The translations under genes and the position numbers were made by a program. Under the pieces are notes generated by a model. The model was not told where the DNA came from. It searched no databases and saw nothing but the letters and a program-made list of their open reading frames with translations. 64,000 nucleotides of DNA from Drosophila persimilis (lineage: Eukaryota > Arthropoda > Insecta > Diptera > Drosophilidae), in contig NW_020825706.1 in NCBI RefSeq assembly GCF_003286085.1, forward strand, positions 1,426,001 to 1,490,000, given 5' to 3'. Below are positions 21,540 through 34,310 of the stretch, piece by piece (the first letter of the stretch is position 1; every line of letters starts with the position of its first letter).

Positions 21540-22150
21540 TCTCTAAAAACCTAAATCATATTTTTTGTTAAGATAACTAGCAAAAAATAGTTTGAAATTA
21601 ATAAAAAAAATATTTATAAAAAAGTACATAAAAAAAAAAAATTTTTTTTTAAATTTATAAAAAAAGTACAAATAAAAATCAAAAACTAACAAAACTCTAT
21701 ACTAAAAGAACAAATTATTTTCTCTAAAAAATAATAAATAACACCCAAAAAATATTAATAGAAAAATCCTACCAAAAAACACTTAAAAAATATAATCAGC
21801 AACATTTAAAATACAAATCAAATACTTATAAAATCCTATAATAAAAAACCAAACAATTTGCACTTAAAAATAATAGATAAATAAGTTTAAAAATACAAAT
21901 AAACTTATAAAAAAATCGTATAAAAAAATTAATTAAAAAAAGAATACATAAAAGAATCAAATAATATCCCAAACGTATAAAAAGCCTCTAACGAAAATAT
22001 AGAAGCAAATGAACAAACTAAAAACCCAAGAAAAAAGGTAATTGCTGTTCAAATTAAAAAAGTATATTAAAAATAAATATTTAAAAAAAAGTAAAAAATG
22101 TTAATAAATAAAAATGAATTCCGAAAAATACTAATAAAATCCTGGCATAA
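21540..22150. repeat. A-rich low-complexity tract
   Basis: About 600 nt dominated by AAAATAAA, TATAAAAAA and AATACAAAT words with very little G. Loose relationship to the AAAATAC family arrays further downstream. No open frame of interest. Confidence 0.7.
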
Positions 22151-22446
22151 ACCTCTTAAAAAAATAGAGTATCGAATGCCCTTCAAGGGTATACAAAATG
22201 TCGGTTCCTCTCCACTAGTTATTCTCTTGTTTTACCTACAATTTATGGTCAAGAGGAGACGACAACCCACCCACCCACCACAGCCTTGACCGCCTGCTTA
22301 TTTTTTACGTGGAATAATTGAAGTTTCATTTGAGTTGTCGTCTTGTGTTGTTATTTCTCTTGTTTGTTGTTGTTGTTGTTGTTCTTTTGTAAAAAAGGTG
22401 CATGACACAACAAACAGGAGGTGGCAAAAGTGGAAGTTTCTGCGGT

Positions 22447-22494
22447 CAGAGAGAGAGGGAGAGAGAGAGAGAGAGAGGGGGGGGGGGGGGGGGG
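22447..22494. repeat. (GA)n followed by an 18-nt G run
   Basis: A GA/GGGA tract ends in 18 consecutive G (22477-22494). Such a run can form G-quadruplexes on the plus strand and in the transcript. Confidence 0.9.
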
Positions 22495-22646
22495 AAAAAG
22501 GTTAAGCTCAATTAAATATTGATAGAATTCGTTTGGGGACGAACGTGGCAATGTGGGGGGAGGGGAAGGGGGTTTGCATCAAGGTCCCATCAATTGAAAA
22601 ATTTATAAGCAGCCAGGGAAAAATTTAATTTACAAACAGAGCAGAA

Positions 22647-22669
22647 TCTCTCTCTCTCTCTCTCTCTCT
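22647..22669. repeat. (CT)n microsatellite
   Basis: Uninterrupted TC dinucleotides, about 11 units. Confidence 0.9.
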
Positions 22670-25600
22670 GCGGTTGAAAAAGGGCTTCTAGAGGTTTATG
22701 CTCCTTTATGTCATTCGTTCGATATAAAAGTGTTTTATTTATCAAAAAATGTAATTAAAATAATCTTCAGGTGTAAAGGTATAAATTTACAAGGGATTTT
22801 CCACTTTATTTTGTTTCATTTTTCAGTAGAAAAACTTTTTCCGAAGGTAAAACCTTTCACTCCTTTTTTCCTTCCTTCCCCTCTCCTTTTCGCTAGTCCT
22901 GTTAGCCTCAATCCCTATTTGTTAGTTCTTTTATTTATTTTCACTCAAATTGTAAATTTCCCCAATCCAAGAAGTGACCAAAAATGGGGACGGTTCGGGG
23001 TCTGTTCCCTCCTGCGTTAATGTGCTGCCGCCACATGTTGCCCCTTAATGTGCTGACAGCACGCAATCAGAGAAAAGAGCCGAGTCAAAGACAAATGACA
23101 ATGCCACATGCCACATGGCTGGCCTGGCTCACTCCGGCTGCTATTTGGCCAGTTTCCGCTCGAGTTCCTTGGAGAATGCCCCGCCCCCCACATCCCACAG
23201 AAATTCGTGCTTTTGGAGGCCTTCATTAGAGAGGCACTGCCCCACTGGTAACCATCGGCGTTCAAGCCAAAAATTCTGTTAATTCTACATAATCCTCCAC
23301 TCTGGTTGGCGATCCTTGAAAACTTGTTTAATCCTGTGGGGCATCCTTGAAAAAAACTTAAAGTTTTGCTACGTTTCGTTTCGTTTCGGTTTATTGAAAT
23401 TTTTTCTGGCTGTTGTTCGGTTGGGAGTCAATCATAAAATATGAAATTTACACACCCCAATAGACACACGCCCTCGCAACAGCCACACCCACACACACAC
23501 GCACACCCACAACCACAGCCATGCACGTATGTATATGTGCCCACAATTACCCTGCAGCTGCACTCAATCTCTCACGGAATTCTCACACGAACGCGTCAAG
23601 AGCCCAGGGAGGAGAGGGGGAGGGCGGTGTGCAAGGGTAAAGTACTGCTGCTGCTGCTGTTGGGTGGGGTGGGGTGGGGCAGGGTAGGCAGCGGCAACGG
23701 CAGAGGCAGCAACCATTTGAGCGGAAACCGGAAATCAACTTTAGGGCGCCTTTTGTTTATGCGATTTTATTTTTCCCCTTCGCTCCCCCCTCCCCTTGCC
23801 ACACACTTCAACCAACAACAATATGCACTTGCATCAAACAGCAGCAGCAACAAGAAAAGAACAAAAACAAAAAAAAACCCACAACAAAACCCCAGAAAGC
23901 CCTCAGAGCCACAGCGATCGAATCGTTGGATACCCTGTAACAGATATTTCCTTTCTGATTTTTCAAACATCAGCCAAAAATCAAAATACCCTCCCCCCAA
24001 GCACCCCCTCTACCAAGGGTAGCCGAAAAAAAAATCATAGCACAGCTTTAGGGGCCACCAGCCATCAGTCGTCGAAACGCAGCCTTTTTTTTTTCGTTTT
24101 TTTCCATTTTTTTTGCGCTCTATGGTTCTTATTTGTTTAGCATGCAAGAGGGCGTGGGGCGGGGTGGGGGCAGGCGCCCATGGAGTATGGTTTTTGCTGT
24201 CCTTTAGATTTTCACACACAGCTTTTGATGTTTTATGCAGCGCCAAAGAGAGAGAATATCACGCTGTCACGATGGAAGGGACCACAGCTTTAACGGGGGG
24301 AATCCCCACCCCACCGCACATCAATAAAAAACAAAAAAAAAAGAAAAAATAAAGAAAAACAGGAAAAAACTTTAAAATAAAAAGTAAAATCGGATTAAAA
24401 TTGTAAATAAAAATTACAAAAATATAAATAGAAAGGATTAAAAGATTTAATAGCTAGTGCGAGGCCTAAGGAGAGGGTGATAGGAATCTCTGAATTAAGA
24501 GAAAAAATAGATCATTAAATAAATTTTTAAGAAATATCTGGAGAAAAATACAACAAAACTGCCAAAAATTTGCTTAGGTTTTTGCTTCCTTTTAGTTTTT
24601 TTGTTACAGAAAAGTATACAAATATTTTTGAAAAATATTCCATCTCAAAAAGTAGTTCTCAAGAAAATCCAAAAATTAACCAAGGAAAAAGGATGCCCCT
24701 TTCAAAGATTTTCCCCTTATTACCACTACGTTTTAGCCTCTTTTAGGGTATATTTTAGACACCTTTAAATACCCACGAAAGGACGTAGCTATGCTCCCAT
24801 AGATATTGATTCTTTTCGATGATTCATTCCTACAAAAAAAAAACACCCGCCCGCCAGAAATTATCTTCTCCTTTTCCCAATAAATAAACTGCCTTTCTAT
24901 ACCAAAAAAAAAAAAAAAAAGTGGTGTAAGAAAGAGGGACGGCGGAAACGCCCAGCTGATTTAACAAATTAAAGGGAGAAACAGAACTGCTCCTTTCTTC
25001 CGAAGGGCGCCCCAAAGCGATGTCTCGACATGGGCCCCCACCGCCGGTGGCCAGGGTCTGGGAAAATTGCTCCATTAAATTGCCCAAAGTGCGTAAATCA
25101 TTTAGCAGGCAAGTGTTCCTTGCATAGGTTCATTTACCTAGAGGAACAGGAAAAGGAGTGCCACCGGGTATCGTGTGGCAGCGTCAGCGGCAGCAGAATG
25201 GGGCACAGAAAAGTGGATTCATTCCTTTTGGACGGGGACTGCTGCTGTTCCTGCTGCTGCTCCACTTTGCCACTTGGCTTGGAACTTTTTTGCACTGGCG
25301 CTGGGTGCTGCAACAAAGCTGCAAAAAACTTCATTGAAGCGCTGCCCCAACAAACAACAAAAGCAACAACAACAAAAAGAATCTCGAGTAAAAATGGTCA
25401 AAAACCATTGAAGCATGATTTTAATGGGTGTGTAAAGGATGTGGGGGGAGGGGGCCGGGGTGTGGCATGCGGCATGGGGTAGCCATGTAGCTGGGGGTAA
25501 GCAATTCATTTAATTTGCGTGCCATGTAAGGGGGGGTAGAGTATTATGCTGCTCCTTCCAAGCCGAGGAATGAAGGGGCAGGCGCCTGTCCACTGTGGGT

Positions 25601-25750
25601 GTGTGTGTGTGTCCTTTGTGCAAGGGTCCGTCGAACTAGTTCGAATTAAAGTTCGTTTTTGTTGAATAATTAATGCTAAAAAGGGAGAAATTCTTTTAAT
25701 TATTTCAGTTAATAGCGCCCTGCAACATGATTACCGACAAAAGGTTTAGT
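22670..25750. other. Intron segment, no gene seen
   Basis: Contains GGGGT/GGGGTGGGGT runs (23658-23690), purine-rich and poly-A stretches (24330-24440), a (CTG)n stretch near 23645-23662, and GTGTGT near 25601-25612. Open frames up to 193 codons are low-complexity. Nothing else stands out. Confidence 0.6.
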
Positions 25751-25754
25751 TTTG

Positions 25755-26375
25755 GAATATTTATAGAAAAATACCAGAAAATACCAGAACATACTAAAGA
25801 AAAATACCAGACAATACTAACACAATTTCGGAAAACATCAGAAAATACCATAAGATACTAGAAAATATCGGAAAACTAAATAAAATACTAGAAAAATTGC
25901 AGAGATTCGAAAAAAGCAGTAAAAATACTAGAAAATACCACAAAATACTAAATAAAAATACCAGAATATACAAGAAAAAAACTCGAGAATACATTAAAAC
26001 CAGTACATATATCTGAATATATCACGAAATACTAGAAAATATCATAAAATGCAAGAACACTGACAGAAAAATACCGGAAAAATTATAAAACTACTAGCAA
26101 ACTACCAGAAATGACTTAAAATACGAGAAAATACTTATAAGAAATTTTTTAAATTTTTACAAAATACCAGAAAGTAATAGAAAATACCGGTAATTATTAA
26201 AACACTTTTTAAAAATACCAGAAATTACGAAATATACCTGAAACTAGACAAATAACAGACCGTACTAGAAAATAACACATCATCTTAAGGAAAATGCCTT
26301 AAATGACTGTAAATAACTATAAAGTACTAGAAAAAGACCAAAAAAACTATAAATACAGTAAAATACCAGATGGAA
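25755..26375. repeat. AAAATACYAG degenerate array (1st)
   Basis: About 620 nt of drifting 9-11-mers close to AAAATACCAGA / AAAATACTAGA. It lies 1.3 kb before the recursive splice site at 27653/27654. Same motif family as the arrays at 27.2, 28.6, 33.7 and 38.8 kb. Confidence 0.85.
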
Positions 26376-26729
26376 CTTCTAAAAAAAAAGCAATTCTAAA
26401 AAAGCAAACCAGTTCTCTGCCTCCAACTCAACTTTGAACCAGTTCATTCGCCATAGGTTGCCCCAAGAGCGAACATTCATCATTCCATTCCATTCCTTAT
26501 CGACTTAATGTCGTTAAATTCAAACCATTTCCACATCCCTTTGAAAAACCACTGTACATCCATTCATTCATCCAGGCCTACAGGAAGGCGGACCATCCCA
26601 ACCGCCATCCCCCCAAAAGCTGTACGCCATAGAAACCTGAGACCTGCGGAAACTCCCTCGAAACCCCAGACACCCCCACCCGCACACCCTTTGCGTAAAC
26701 ATAATTTTCTTTTCCGCCTATTTACGTCA

Positions 26730-26790
26730 CAAAAGACGAACCAGGAAGGCGGTGGCGGTGGCGGCGACGGCGGCCGCACCGCAGCAAAGG
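26730..26790. repeat. GGC/GGT-rich short repeat
   Basis: GGCGGTGGCGGTGGCGGCGACGGCGGC-like trinucleotide-rich run near 26749-26776 within otherwise ordinary intron sequence. Confidence 0.6.
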
Positions 26791-27174
26791 CGGCAAATAA
26801 GAAAGGAATCGTTCTACTTAATTTCACCGAGCACAAAAAAAAATAGAAGAAAAGGCCATCAAAAAGAGGGAGCAAAAAGCAATACTTACATATAGAAAAC
26901 ATCATCGAGGAGCAGCATTCGTGAATGAATGGGGCATTGTGTTTGGCGGGCGCATGAATGGCGGAAAAGCCATTTTGAAGGGCCCATTGGCAATCTGTAA
27001 GCTCAAATTGTCCTCCCGGTCAACATTGAGGGTTAAGTGTGTGGCGGGCAGGGCGGGGAGGGCTGTGTTGCCTGTTGATTCAGCAAAATTTGAGAAGGGA
27101 ATTCCCATAGAATTTCATTTTAGGATAAATTATGGTTTTTTCTTTATCACTTGGGAAAGTTTTTAAATAAATAA

Positions 27175-27560
27175 AAAATATCACTAAAACCAAAAAATGT
27201 TAGAAAAAATACCAGAAAATACAATTAATACCATTACCTTCTGAAAATACTACAAAACACCCGAAAATAATAGGAAAAATACCATTTATGATAGACTTTA
27301 GCTATCTGAAAATACTTCAAAATACCAGAAAATACTAGTTAATTTTAAAATAAGCCAGAACATAACATAAGGAAAGAAATACTAAAAAGCACCAGAAAAT
27401 ACCAAATAATTACCAAAATACACGAAAATACCAGAAACCAGTTGAGAAGGTTTTTAAAAATTTCTGAAACTAGAAAAATCAGCGCAAAGTCCAGGAAATA
27501 CTCAACAAAATTCTAGAAAATACTGTTAACCAGAAAGTACTATAATAATAATGCAACTTC
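27175..27560. repeat. AAAATACYAG degenerate array (2nd)
   Basis: ATACCAGAAAATAC and ACTACAAAACACC-like units, ending about 90 nt before the recursive splice site. It may form part of the A-rich context upstream of that site's branch point. Confidence 0.8.
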
Positions 27561-27615
27561 TGAAAATTGCGCAAAACATTCCATACAACCAATTTGTGCA
27601 CTTAAAAATACACCA

Positions 27616-27659
27616 CTAATACCAATTCCTTTACTCTTTTTTTATCATTACAGGTATGT
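27616..27659 (+). promoter_or_regulatory. cpo: Recursive splice site (ratchet point / zero-length exon)
   Basis: CTAAT branch point (27616-27620), pyrimidine tract TTTACTCTTTTTTTATC, then CATTACAG at 27653 followed immediately by GTATGT (27654-27659). Branch A to AG is 34 nt, as in a normal Drosophila 3' splice site. No exon lies between acceptor and donor. Joining the cpo donor (11391) here removes 16.3 kb and leaves GAG|GTATGT for the next step. Confidence 0.83.
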
Positions 27660-28324
27660 GGTGCTTTATCTATTTTCGTGTATCTACCATCCAAAAAACG
27701 TATCTTCATCATTCCACACGCAAGTACAAAATTATAATGTCGCTGGGGTTACGCTTGGAATATCATTGATAAAAGCGCAAAAAAAGTCAATCAAATGCTC
27801 ATTAGCTGACACTGAAATTTGGGTCATGAAATGTCCATTTAGGAAAACGTATAAAAAAAAAAAATCGCTTACACACAGAAATTATACAGATCCGATAGCA
27901 GCAGCAGCAGCAGCACTCCCCCAATATCGTACGAGTACGTATATAATCCCCAACTGAAAATCAAATATGCATGGGAACATAATGGAGGGAGCGCAGAGGA
28001 GCAGAGGGGATAGGAGAGATGAGCGCTAGATGGCTTCGATAGTCGCTGAAGCGGTCAGCCAGCAGTTGACGTGCACGCTCGTAATTACAGTCCAAAATGA
28101 CGGCGGCCCTCTTTAGAACCCCTCCGCACTCCCTGCTGCCTTATTCAGCATGCAAAATTTTCAATTGTATGGCGGGAGGAGGCGGTTCAGGCGACCCACA
28201 CACAATGTCGCTCTCTGCCCGTCGCTGGCGTTGTGGCGTTGTCGTTTGTCGCATGTGCAATTTGGCGAAAACTAAATTGTTCTATTGTATTTAAGTTAAT
28301 TACTCATACTAATGCTAATTTGTG

Positions 28325-28402
28325 TCTCGTCTCGTCTCGTCTCGTCGTTGACAATTGTCATGAGTGCCGGACGCACACACACACAAACACACACACACAC
28401 AC
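28325..28402. repeat. (TCTCG)n and (CA)n microsatellites
   Basis: Four to five TCTCG/GTCTC pentamers at about 28325-28346, then a CA run at about 28373-28402. Confidence 0.85.
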
Positions 28403-28639
28403 GCTCAGAGAGAAACAAACGATAAAGATGGTGCTGTGTCCCTTGTGATTACTAAATGAAGTTGTGTGCGTTTGCGTTTTTGTTTAATGATCATGCATTG
28501 CGTTTTTGCCCATAACACGATCTAAGCCACATGCTAGAGTGCGTTTTGGTAGTACAAAAGGGTTAAGGGAGTTGCATTTTATGTGATTTATGGAGAAAGT
28601 GGCATTTATTCAGGGATAGATTGATTTTAAATGCAAGTT

Positions 28640-28995
28640 CCGAACTAGTCCTGGAAAAATAGCCGAATATACTAGAATATTACCAGAGCATATTATGGAA
28701 ATACCAGGAAACATAGGAAAATATAAGGTATATATATTTCAAAAAAAAATACTGAAAACTACTAAACTATAATCAAGACACTATATAAACGAAAAAGAAT
28801 AATGATAATTTTCAGAAAATACAAGAAACTGTAATAACACAAATTTGCTCCATAAAATACTTTTATAAAGTCTACAAAATATTTGTTGAAAAAATACTAG
28901 AAAAATACCAGAAAATACGCTAAATACAGTTAGAAAGTTACCAGAAAATACTAGAAAATTAGCAGTAAAATATCAGAACAAAATACTACACCACA
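28640..28995. repeat. AAAATACYAG degenerate array (3rd)
   Basis: Units such as ATACTAGAAAAATACCAGAA recur with drift across about 350 nt, on the same strand as the two arrays before it. Confidence 0.8.
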
Positions 28996-30280
28996 ATATT
29001 CAGGGTAAATTTTTGTGATAGAAATATTAAAAAATTATATTTTGGGAAGTGTCGAATATAGTGTATAGGTTATAGAATATCCGCTAGTATACATCAGTAA
29101 TCATTCGATTACCAAGTTTTCCCACTTCCTAGCCAACCATCAGTATTTATTATGGAATTTAAACGTCTTAAAGAATGATCTTTACTAACGAAGGCATCAT
29201 GTGATCTATCTTAACGACCTAACCTCGGATTCACGCACTTTTTTATGGCAGTGAAACGTACTGTACAAGCACACAGATTTTGTTTGTACTCGTAACGTTC
29301 TTCCCAGAGCAATAAAAACCAAAGGAAAAAAAAAACCCAACACCAACCGCAGCTAATTTCCCATGGATAAATACATTTATATAATCGTACACCCACCCAT
29401 AATATTCTATATATATATATATGTATCTGTTCCATCAGCTAACCTTCACGGTTCGTCGCATTTTCAACAACAAACAAAAAAAAAAAAAAACCGACAAAAA
29501 AGTGTCCAAATGTCTCTCCAGAGTTGATTGTTTTATTTACGACTCTCTTGGCTTAATGCTTTTGACAAATTAGAGGCAACAACGAGTGCGGGGCAGCAAC
29601 AGCAACAGCTAAAGCAACAACAACAATTAGCCGAGTGCCAACATCCACAAAAATACAGGAAGTTAATGGCATTTCGTTGCTTCGTGGCAGTTACAGAAAG
29701 AAAATGTCTAAAAAATGTTTGTAGCAAATGAAAAATAATAACTTGTTATATATATATAAAAAAAAAAATACGTACGTTTATAATTTGTATTGTATGTACA
29801 TTCAAATGCGGTTTAGGCTATGGGGATTTGAGGTGTTGGATCATATTACCGACAGAAAGAGAGATGGAAAGGGCGACTTATGCAAGCAGACTCTTACCAC
29901 AAAAGCTACCTTACCCCCAAAAGAGTTGCTCAATAATATCCAATTACCCCACACAAACACACACACACATATGTGCCTATGTCTTGGCCACGCCCCAGGG
30001 CCTCAGGCCCCACACTCAAGTTACCCATCGAATGCCGAATGGAAAGCCGTATTGCCAGCCCAAGCCGCCAAAAACCACAATCCAAGCACCACTCCATGCC
30101 ACACCACACCACAATTCTCCTCCAACAATTGGATTGCTGATGCGATGGGGCTGATGCGATGGTGTAATGAGAGCTAATGAAATAATAAATATTAATCAGG
30201 CGCCAGGGCGCTTTCGAGTTTTTGCCTTTGATTTGTTTCCAAAAAGTTGGTGCGCCTTTTAATGGGATTTTGAATGGGTG
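28996..30280. other. Intron segment, no gene seen
   Basis: Includes poly-A runs (29325, 29475, 29757), TATATA runs, and CAA-rich stretches near 29597-29630. The open frames at 29528-30177 are low in coding character. Nothing recognised. Confidence 0.6.
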
Positions 30281-30284
30281 CGGG

Positions 30285-30995
30285 TATAAGAGTTTTATAA
30301 GAATTTTATAGCATTATTCATATGTGAAATTATCCCAATTAATTGTGTATAAGAGTTTACTTGAGGCAAACCTCTCCAAATATTTTTGTGGATCACTTTT
30401 CTTTGCGAAATATACTCGATTGATTTTATAGAAGAGTTTTATAAGATTATTACTTGATTTAAACGTTTTAGTATATTTTGTATAAGAGGTGTATAAGAGA
30501 TTAATTCGTTAAATCTGCAGAAGAGTGTGAGTATTATAGGAGTAGTGCAAGTGTTTTCCTGTAATGAAATCATCTGAAATAATTTTGTATAAGAGTTGTA
30601 TAAGAACCGTATAAGAATTTTCTTTCTGAGAATTTTGTTGTCTCAATTTATTTTGTATAAAAGTTGTATAAGAGTCATATACGATTTTTATTTTTGTAAA
30701 ATCATCCCAAATGATTTTTTATAAGAGTTGTATAAGCGTTGCATATCAGCTTAGTTCGTAAAATCATATAAAAGTGGTTTAGAAGTCGTGCAAGATTTTT
30801 CCTATCTTGAAATCATCTCAAATGACTTTTTATAAGAGTGGTATAAGAGTCGTATACGAGTTTTATTCCCATGAAATCATATCAAATGATTTTGCATACG
30901 CCTGAGCCTGAGCTGAATTTGTATAAGAGTAGCCATAGCAAAGGTGTACAAAAATCGTATAAGAGTGATATTAAAGTTTTCCCTTCGAAAAATTA
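30285..30995. repeat. ~65-bp minisatellite with TATAAGAGT motifs
   Basis: Unit resembles AAATCATCTCAAATGATTTT, then GTATAAGAGTTGTATAAGAG, then a T-rich filler. Unit starts near 30567, 30699, 30761, 30810 and 30875, with more diverged copies from 30285. Each unit carries a small AAATCAT/ATGATTT palindrome. TATAAGAGT is the reverse complement of ACTCTTATA, the word that dominates the array at 8.7-9.9 kb. Confidence 0.8.
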
Positions 30996-31747
30996 ACTCA
31001 ATGGTTGGCCCAACCTTTACTTAAAATAATTAAAAGAAACGACCCTGGACCATGTAATCTTTCCCACAAAACCATCCATCAATCAGTCAATCAATCAATC
31101 AATTAAAGCCAACCCCCCACCCATTTCTAGGCACCATTTAAAATATTTAATTACTAAATGTACACATTACAAAATTGCAAAGAAATCTTTACACAACTTT
31201 CACCTCAGCAAATAAATTCCTTCTCTTTCCAAAACAAAAACGAAAAAAACAATAGATTTTGCAAAAATAAAACCCACAAATTATATGCGTTTGCTGTATT
31301 GTTGCACAAATTAAACAACAAAATGATTTTCAATTAAATTTCGAGACCGCAACACATGGTAAAGGGGGGGGGATGTTGCAATTGTTTTCATTTATTTACG
31401 GATTGGAATTTTATTGATTGATTGGAGGCCGCAATTAAACGCAAATATTTTAATATTCTTGTTAGTTTTTTTTTTATTATTGAAGAGAGAGATGATCAAA
31501 AATTCTGTAGGCCCCACGTTTTTTTTTTTAAGATGGTGTAAAGTGGATTTGCATGACCATTTGAATGCCAAATTCTTGTCTCCATTCCCAATCCCATTCC
31601 CTTTCTTCCTTCCTTACTTGTTGCTTGGGCACATAATTAAATATTTCATTTGAAATCCTGCTGCTACCATCTTCTGCTCTGCTCTGCTGTGCTCTGTTGT
31701 TGGGGCATCTGCCTGTCATTTGGTTAACAAATTACTTTACACGCTAA

Positions 31748-31845
31748 GAGGCAGAGACAGAGGCAGCAGCAGGAGGCATACAAGAGGCAGAGACAGAGGC
31801 AGCAGCAGGAGGCATACAAGAGGCTGAAGCAGAGGCTGAGGCAGC
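31748..31845. repeat. 36-bp perfect tandem duplication plus diverged third copy
   Basis: Unit begins GAGGCAGAGACAGAGGCAGC and ends CATACAA. Copies are 31748-31783 and 31784-31819, identical; a third GAGGCTGAAGCAGAGGCTGA copy follows. Identity of the first two implies a recent duplication. Confidence 0.9.
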
Positions 31846-32550
31846 AAAAATATTCAGATACAGAAGGCACAAAACTCCCAGGCAGATTGCCCAGTTTTTG
31901 ATAAATCTCTTGCGCGTAGTGGCAAAAAAAGGGAAGGAGGAGCCGGTGGGTCCCAGGCAGACACTTTCATCAAGTTTATCGCGGCAATTTCATCTGATGA
32001 CTGACTAGGCAAAAGATAGAGAGAGAGAATCTCCGTCTGCTGGCTAAAGGAAAAGTTGAGTGGCAGTTTTGCCATTGCCAAACTATAAACCATAGAGAGA
32101 CCATAGTTTTTCTTTGATAAGAGATTTCTTTTCCCCCGCCTGGCCATCTAATCAGAAAGTCATTTTGGTAAATGGCCCCGTTAATAGCAGCAGGCTGTAA
32201 ATGGTCTCTGGTTTAAGGACAGCTGTTGCCTCTAATGTCCCGACTTAAAGCCCCCGAAAACTTTTGCTTAAGCAACTTTCATCCTCTAAAGCCAATTTGT
32301 CAACAGGAAAAACTCCTAGGCACTCGAACAGACAGGAAATGAGTTGCAAGTATAAGAGTTAAGTGGGCGGGGGGAAGGGAACTTTTAAGCCTTGGAGTTT
32401 TCGGTTATGGCTGGGTTCAAAGTCAAACTTTAAGTCTGAGAAAGCCGCTGGAAAATGCTCATTAAAATCGTCACCCGTCCCCCGCTTGCCCGCCAGCCTT
32501 ATTTTTGATGTGCAGATAATTTTCCAAACCAAATGTGTGGTTACATCATT

Positions 32551-32576
32551 AGCGTGTGTGTGTGTGTGTGTGTGTG
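32551..32576. repeat. (GT)n microsatellite
   Basis: About 12 uninterrupted GT units. Confidence 0.9.
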
Positions 32577-33664
32577 GCAGTAATAAATTTATTAGTACCA
32601 ACCCCCACCACCCCTTCATTCCTTGCCACCAAATGATGCATGGCAATGTAGATGCTGCTTGCTGCCTGCCCCTGGACCATATATCAAGAGAACGAGCGAC
32701 AGGGACAGAGCAAACAAAAGGAGAGCCTGCCGTGCAGTTCCTTGAACTTTTCCATGTAGACAAAATTATTTAGAGGTGGATGAAAAAACCGAGTGGCAGT
32801 GGCAGTGGCAGGGTCCCTCCTGTCCCGTGTCTGACATTTTAATGAGCTTCACGATATTAATCTTTGCTGGCGACAGGTGTTCCCACTTTCATCAGAGCGA
32901 TGTGTGTGCTTCTGGTGGGGTTTTCCTACTCAAACAGAAATTTTCATTGGTTTACTTCTCAAACACAGAGAATTTTCCAACTGACAAACAATTAAAAAGC
33001 AATTTGAAGCCTAAGCCTGAGAATATTCTTCTTTCATGGGCCCTAAAATTTAAGATTTAAAGCAAGTCATCTCTCTCTCTTTTCCACCTAATGGAAAGTT
33101 CGCGTAATTTGTCAGCAGACCATAAAAATATACACACATAAAAAAAAAAAAAGAAATGTGGAAAAGCAGCAAGAAAAAGTAAGGGAAAATATACTCGTAC
33201 AGAATTTGTATCCACATTCATTTTGCATATGCGAAAAGTGCAGTTGGCAGAAAAATGTTAACTGGTTGACAGGGCAAACACACACACACACACGGCAGCA
33301 GGGGGGTGGGGGGAGGGGCACAGAGGCACTACCTGCCATTGGGGTTAAAGTTTATTTGCAGGGTCACGCCTTCCAAGCGCCGCTGACTATCCCCGACTTT
33401 CTGTCTGTCTGTCTGGCCTTTTTTTCTGCTACTGCGGCTTTTAATTAACGCCAGGCAAATATCATCATCATATTATACCATGGACGATGGGGCATGGGGC
33501 ATGGGCCATGGCGGAAGGGGGTATCGTGATTCTTTTGCAGTGAAGAGAAGCATTTCGTACCCTGGAATGGATTTAGCCCTATGTATATTATTGATAGGAA
33601 TCAATAATGTAAGAATGTATACTTTCTAAAAACATTCTAACATTTAAACAAAAATTAAAGTTTC

Positions 33665-34310
33665 ACGTGTTATATTATCAATCAGAAAAAGTACGGAAAA
33701 CTACTCAAAAAATACTAAAAATAGTATAAAAATACTAAAGAATACCATATAAAACACAGAAAAATATATACAAAATACTAATAAAAAATATTATCGAAAA
33801 TACTAAAAATAAAAATAACATCCAAACGCAAAACGTATTAAGCAAAAAAGACAAATAAAAAATGTAAATAAAATAGCTGATTAGATAGCTGATAGATAAA
33901 AAAATACCAAAATATTGTTTAAAAAAAATGCACATAAAATACTAAAAATATAAAACGAATAAAAAAATATATACAAAATAAATAAATATATAAAAAAAAA
34001 GATAAAAAAAGATAAATAGATAAAAAATATATTAAAAATAAAAAAAAATATATTAAAAAATTCCATAAAAAATACTAAAATTACTAACAGACGTATCACT
34101 TAAAATACTTAAAAGTAATACTAAGTTCGTTTTTATAAGAAGGACAATATTTCCGAAATTAAGAAAAGAGAGCTCATAAATATCGAAATAAACTACAAAA
34201 AATAATATACTAAAATATACTAAATATAGAAGAAACTTACTAAAGACACATTTAACTAAATACAACAAATTCTAAAAAAAAATACCACAATAAATACTAA
34301 AAACTCATAG
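33665..34310. repeat. AAAATACTAAA degenerate array (4th)
   Basis: Drifting ACTAAAAATA / AAAATACTAAA / AATACCA units mixed with AAATATAT. Same strand as arrays 1-3, with more A and less CAG. Confidence 0.75.

Larger units (their letters stand above)
30996..33660. other. Intron segment, no gene seen
   Basis: Contains an ATCAATCA run (31078-31102), poly-T (31465-31475, 31520-31530), a 36-bp direct duplication (31748-31819), (GT)n at 32551-32576 and (CA)n at 33281-33292. Otherwise ordinary sequence. Confidence 0.6.

Noticed and set aside
22750-22776. ATCTTCAG|GTGTAA as a ratchet point
   Set aside because: A-rich upstream context and a poor donor. The similar junctions at 38106 (CTTCAG|GTTGGT) and 57681 (TTGTAG|GTGTAT) fail for the same reason.
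27654-27954. A conventional exon starting at 27654 (99-codon frame after the acceptor)
   Set aside because: The acceptor is immediately followed by GTATGT, the frame has no resemblance to Cpo, and no donor closes it. A zero-length recursive site explains the signals better.
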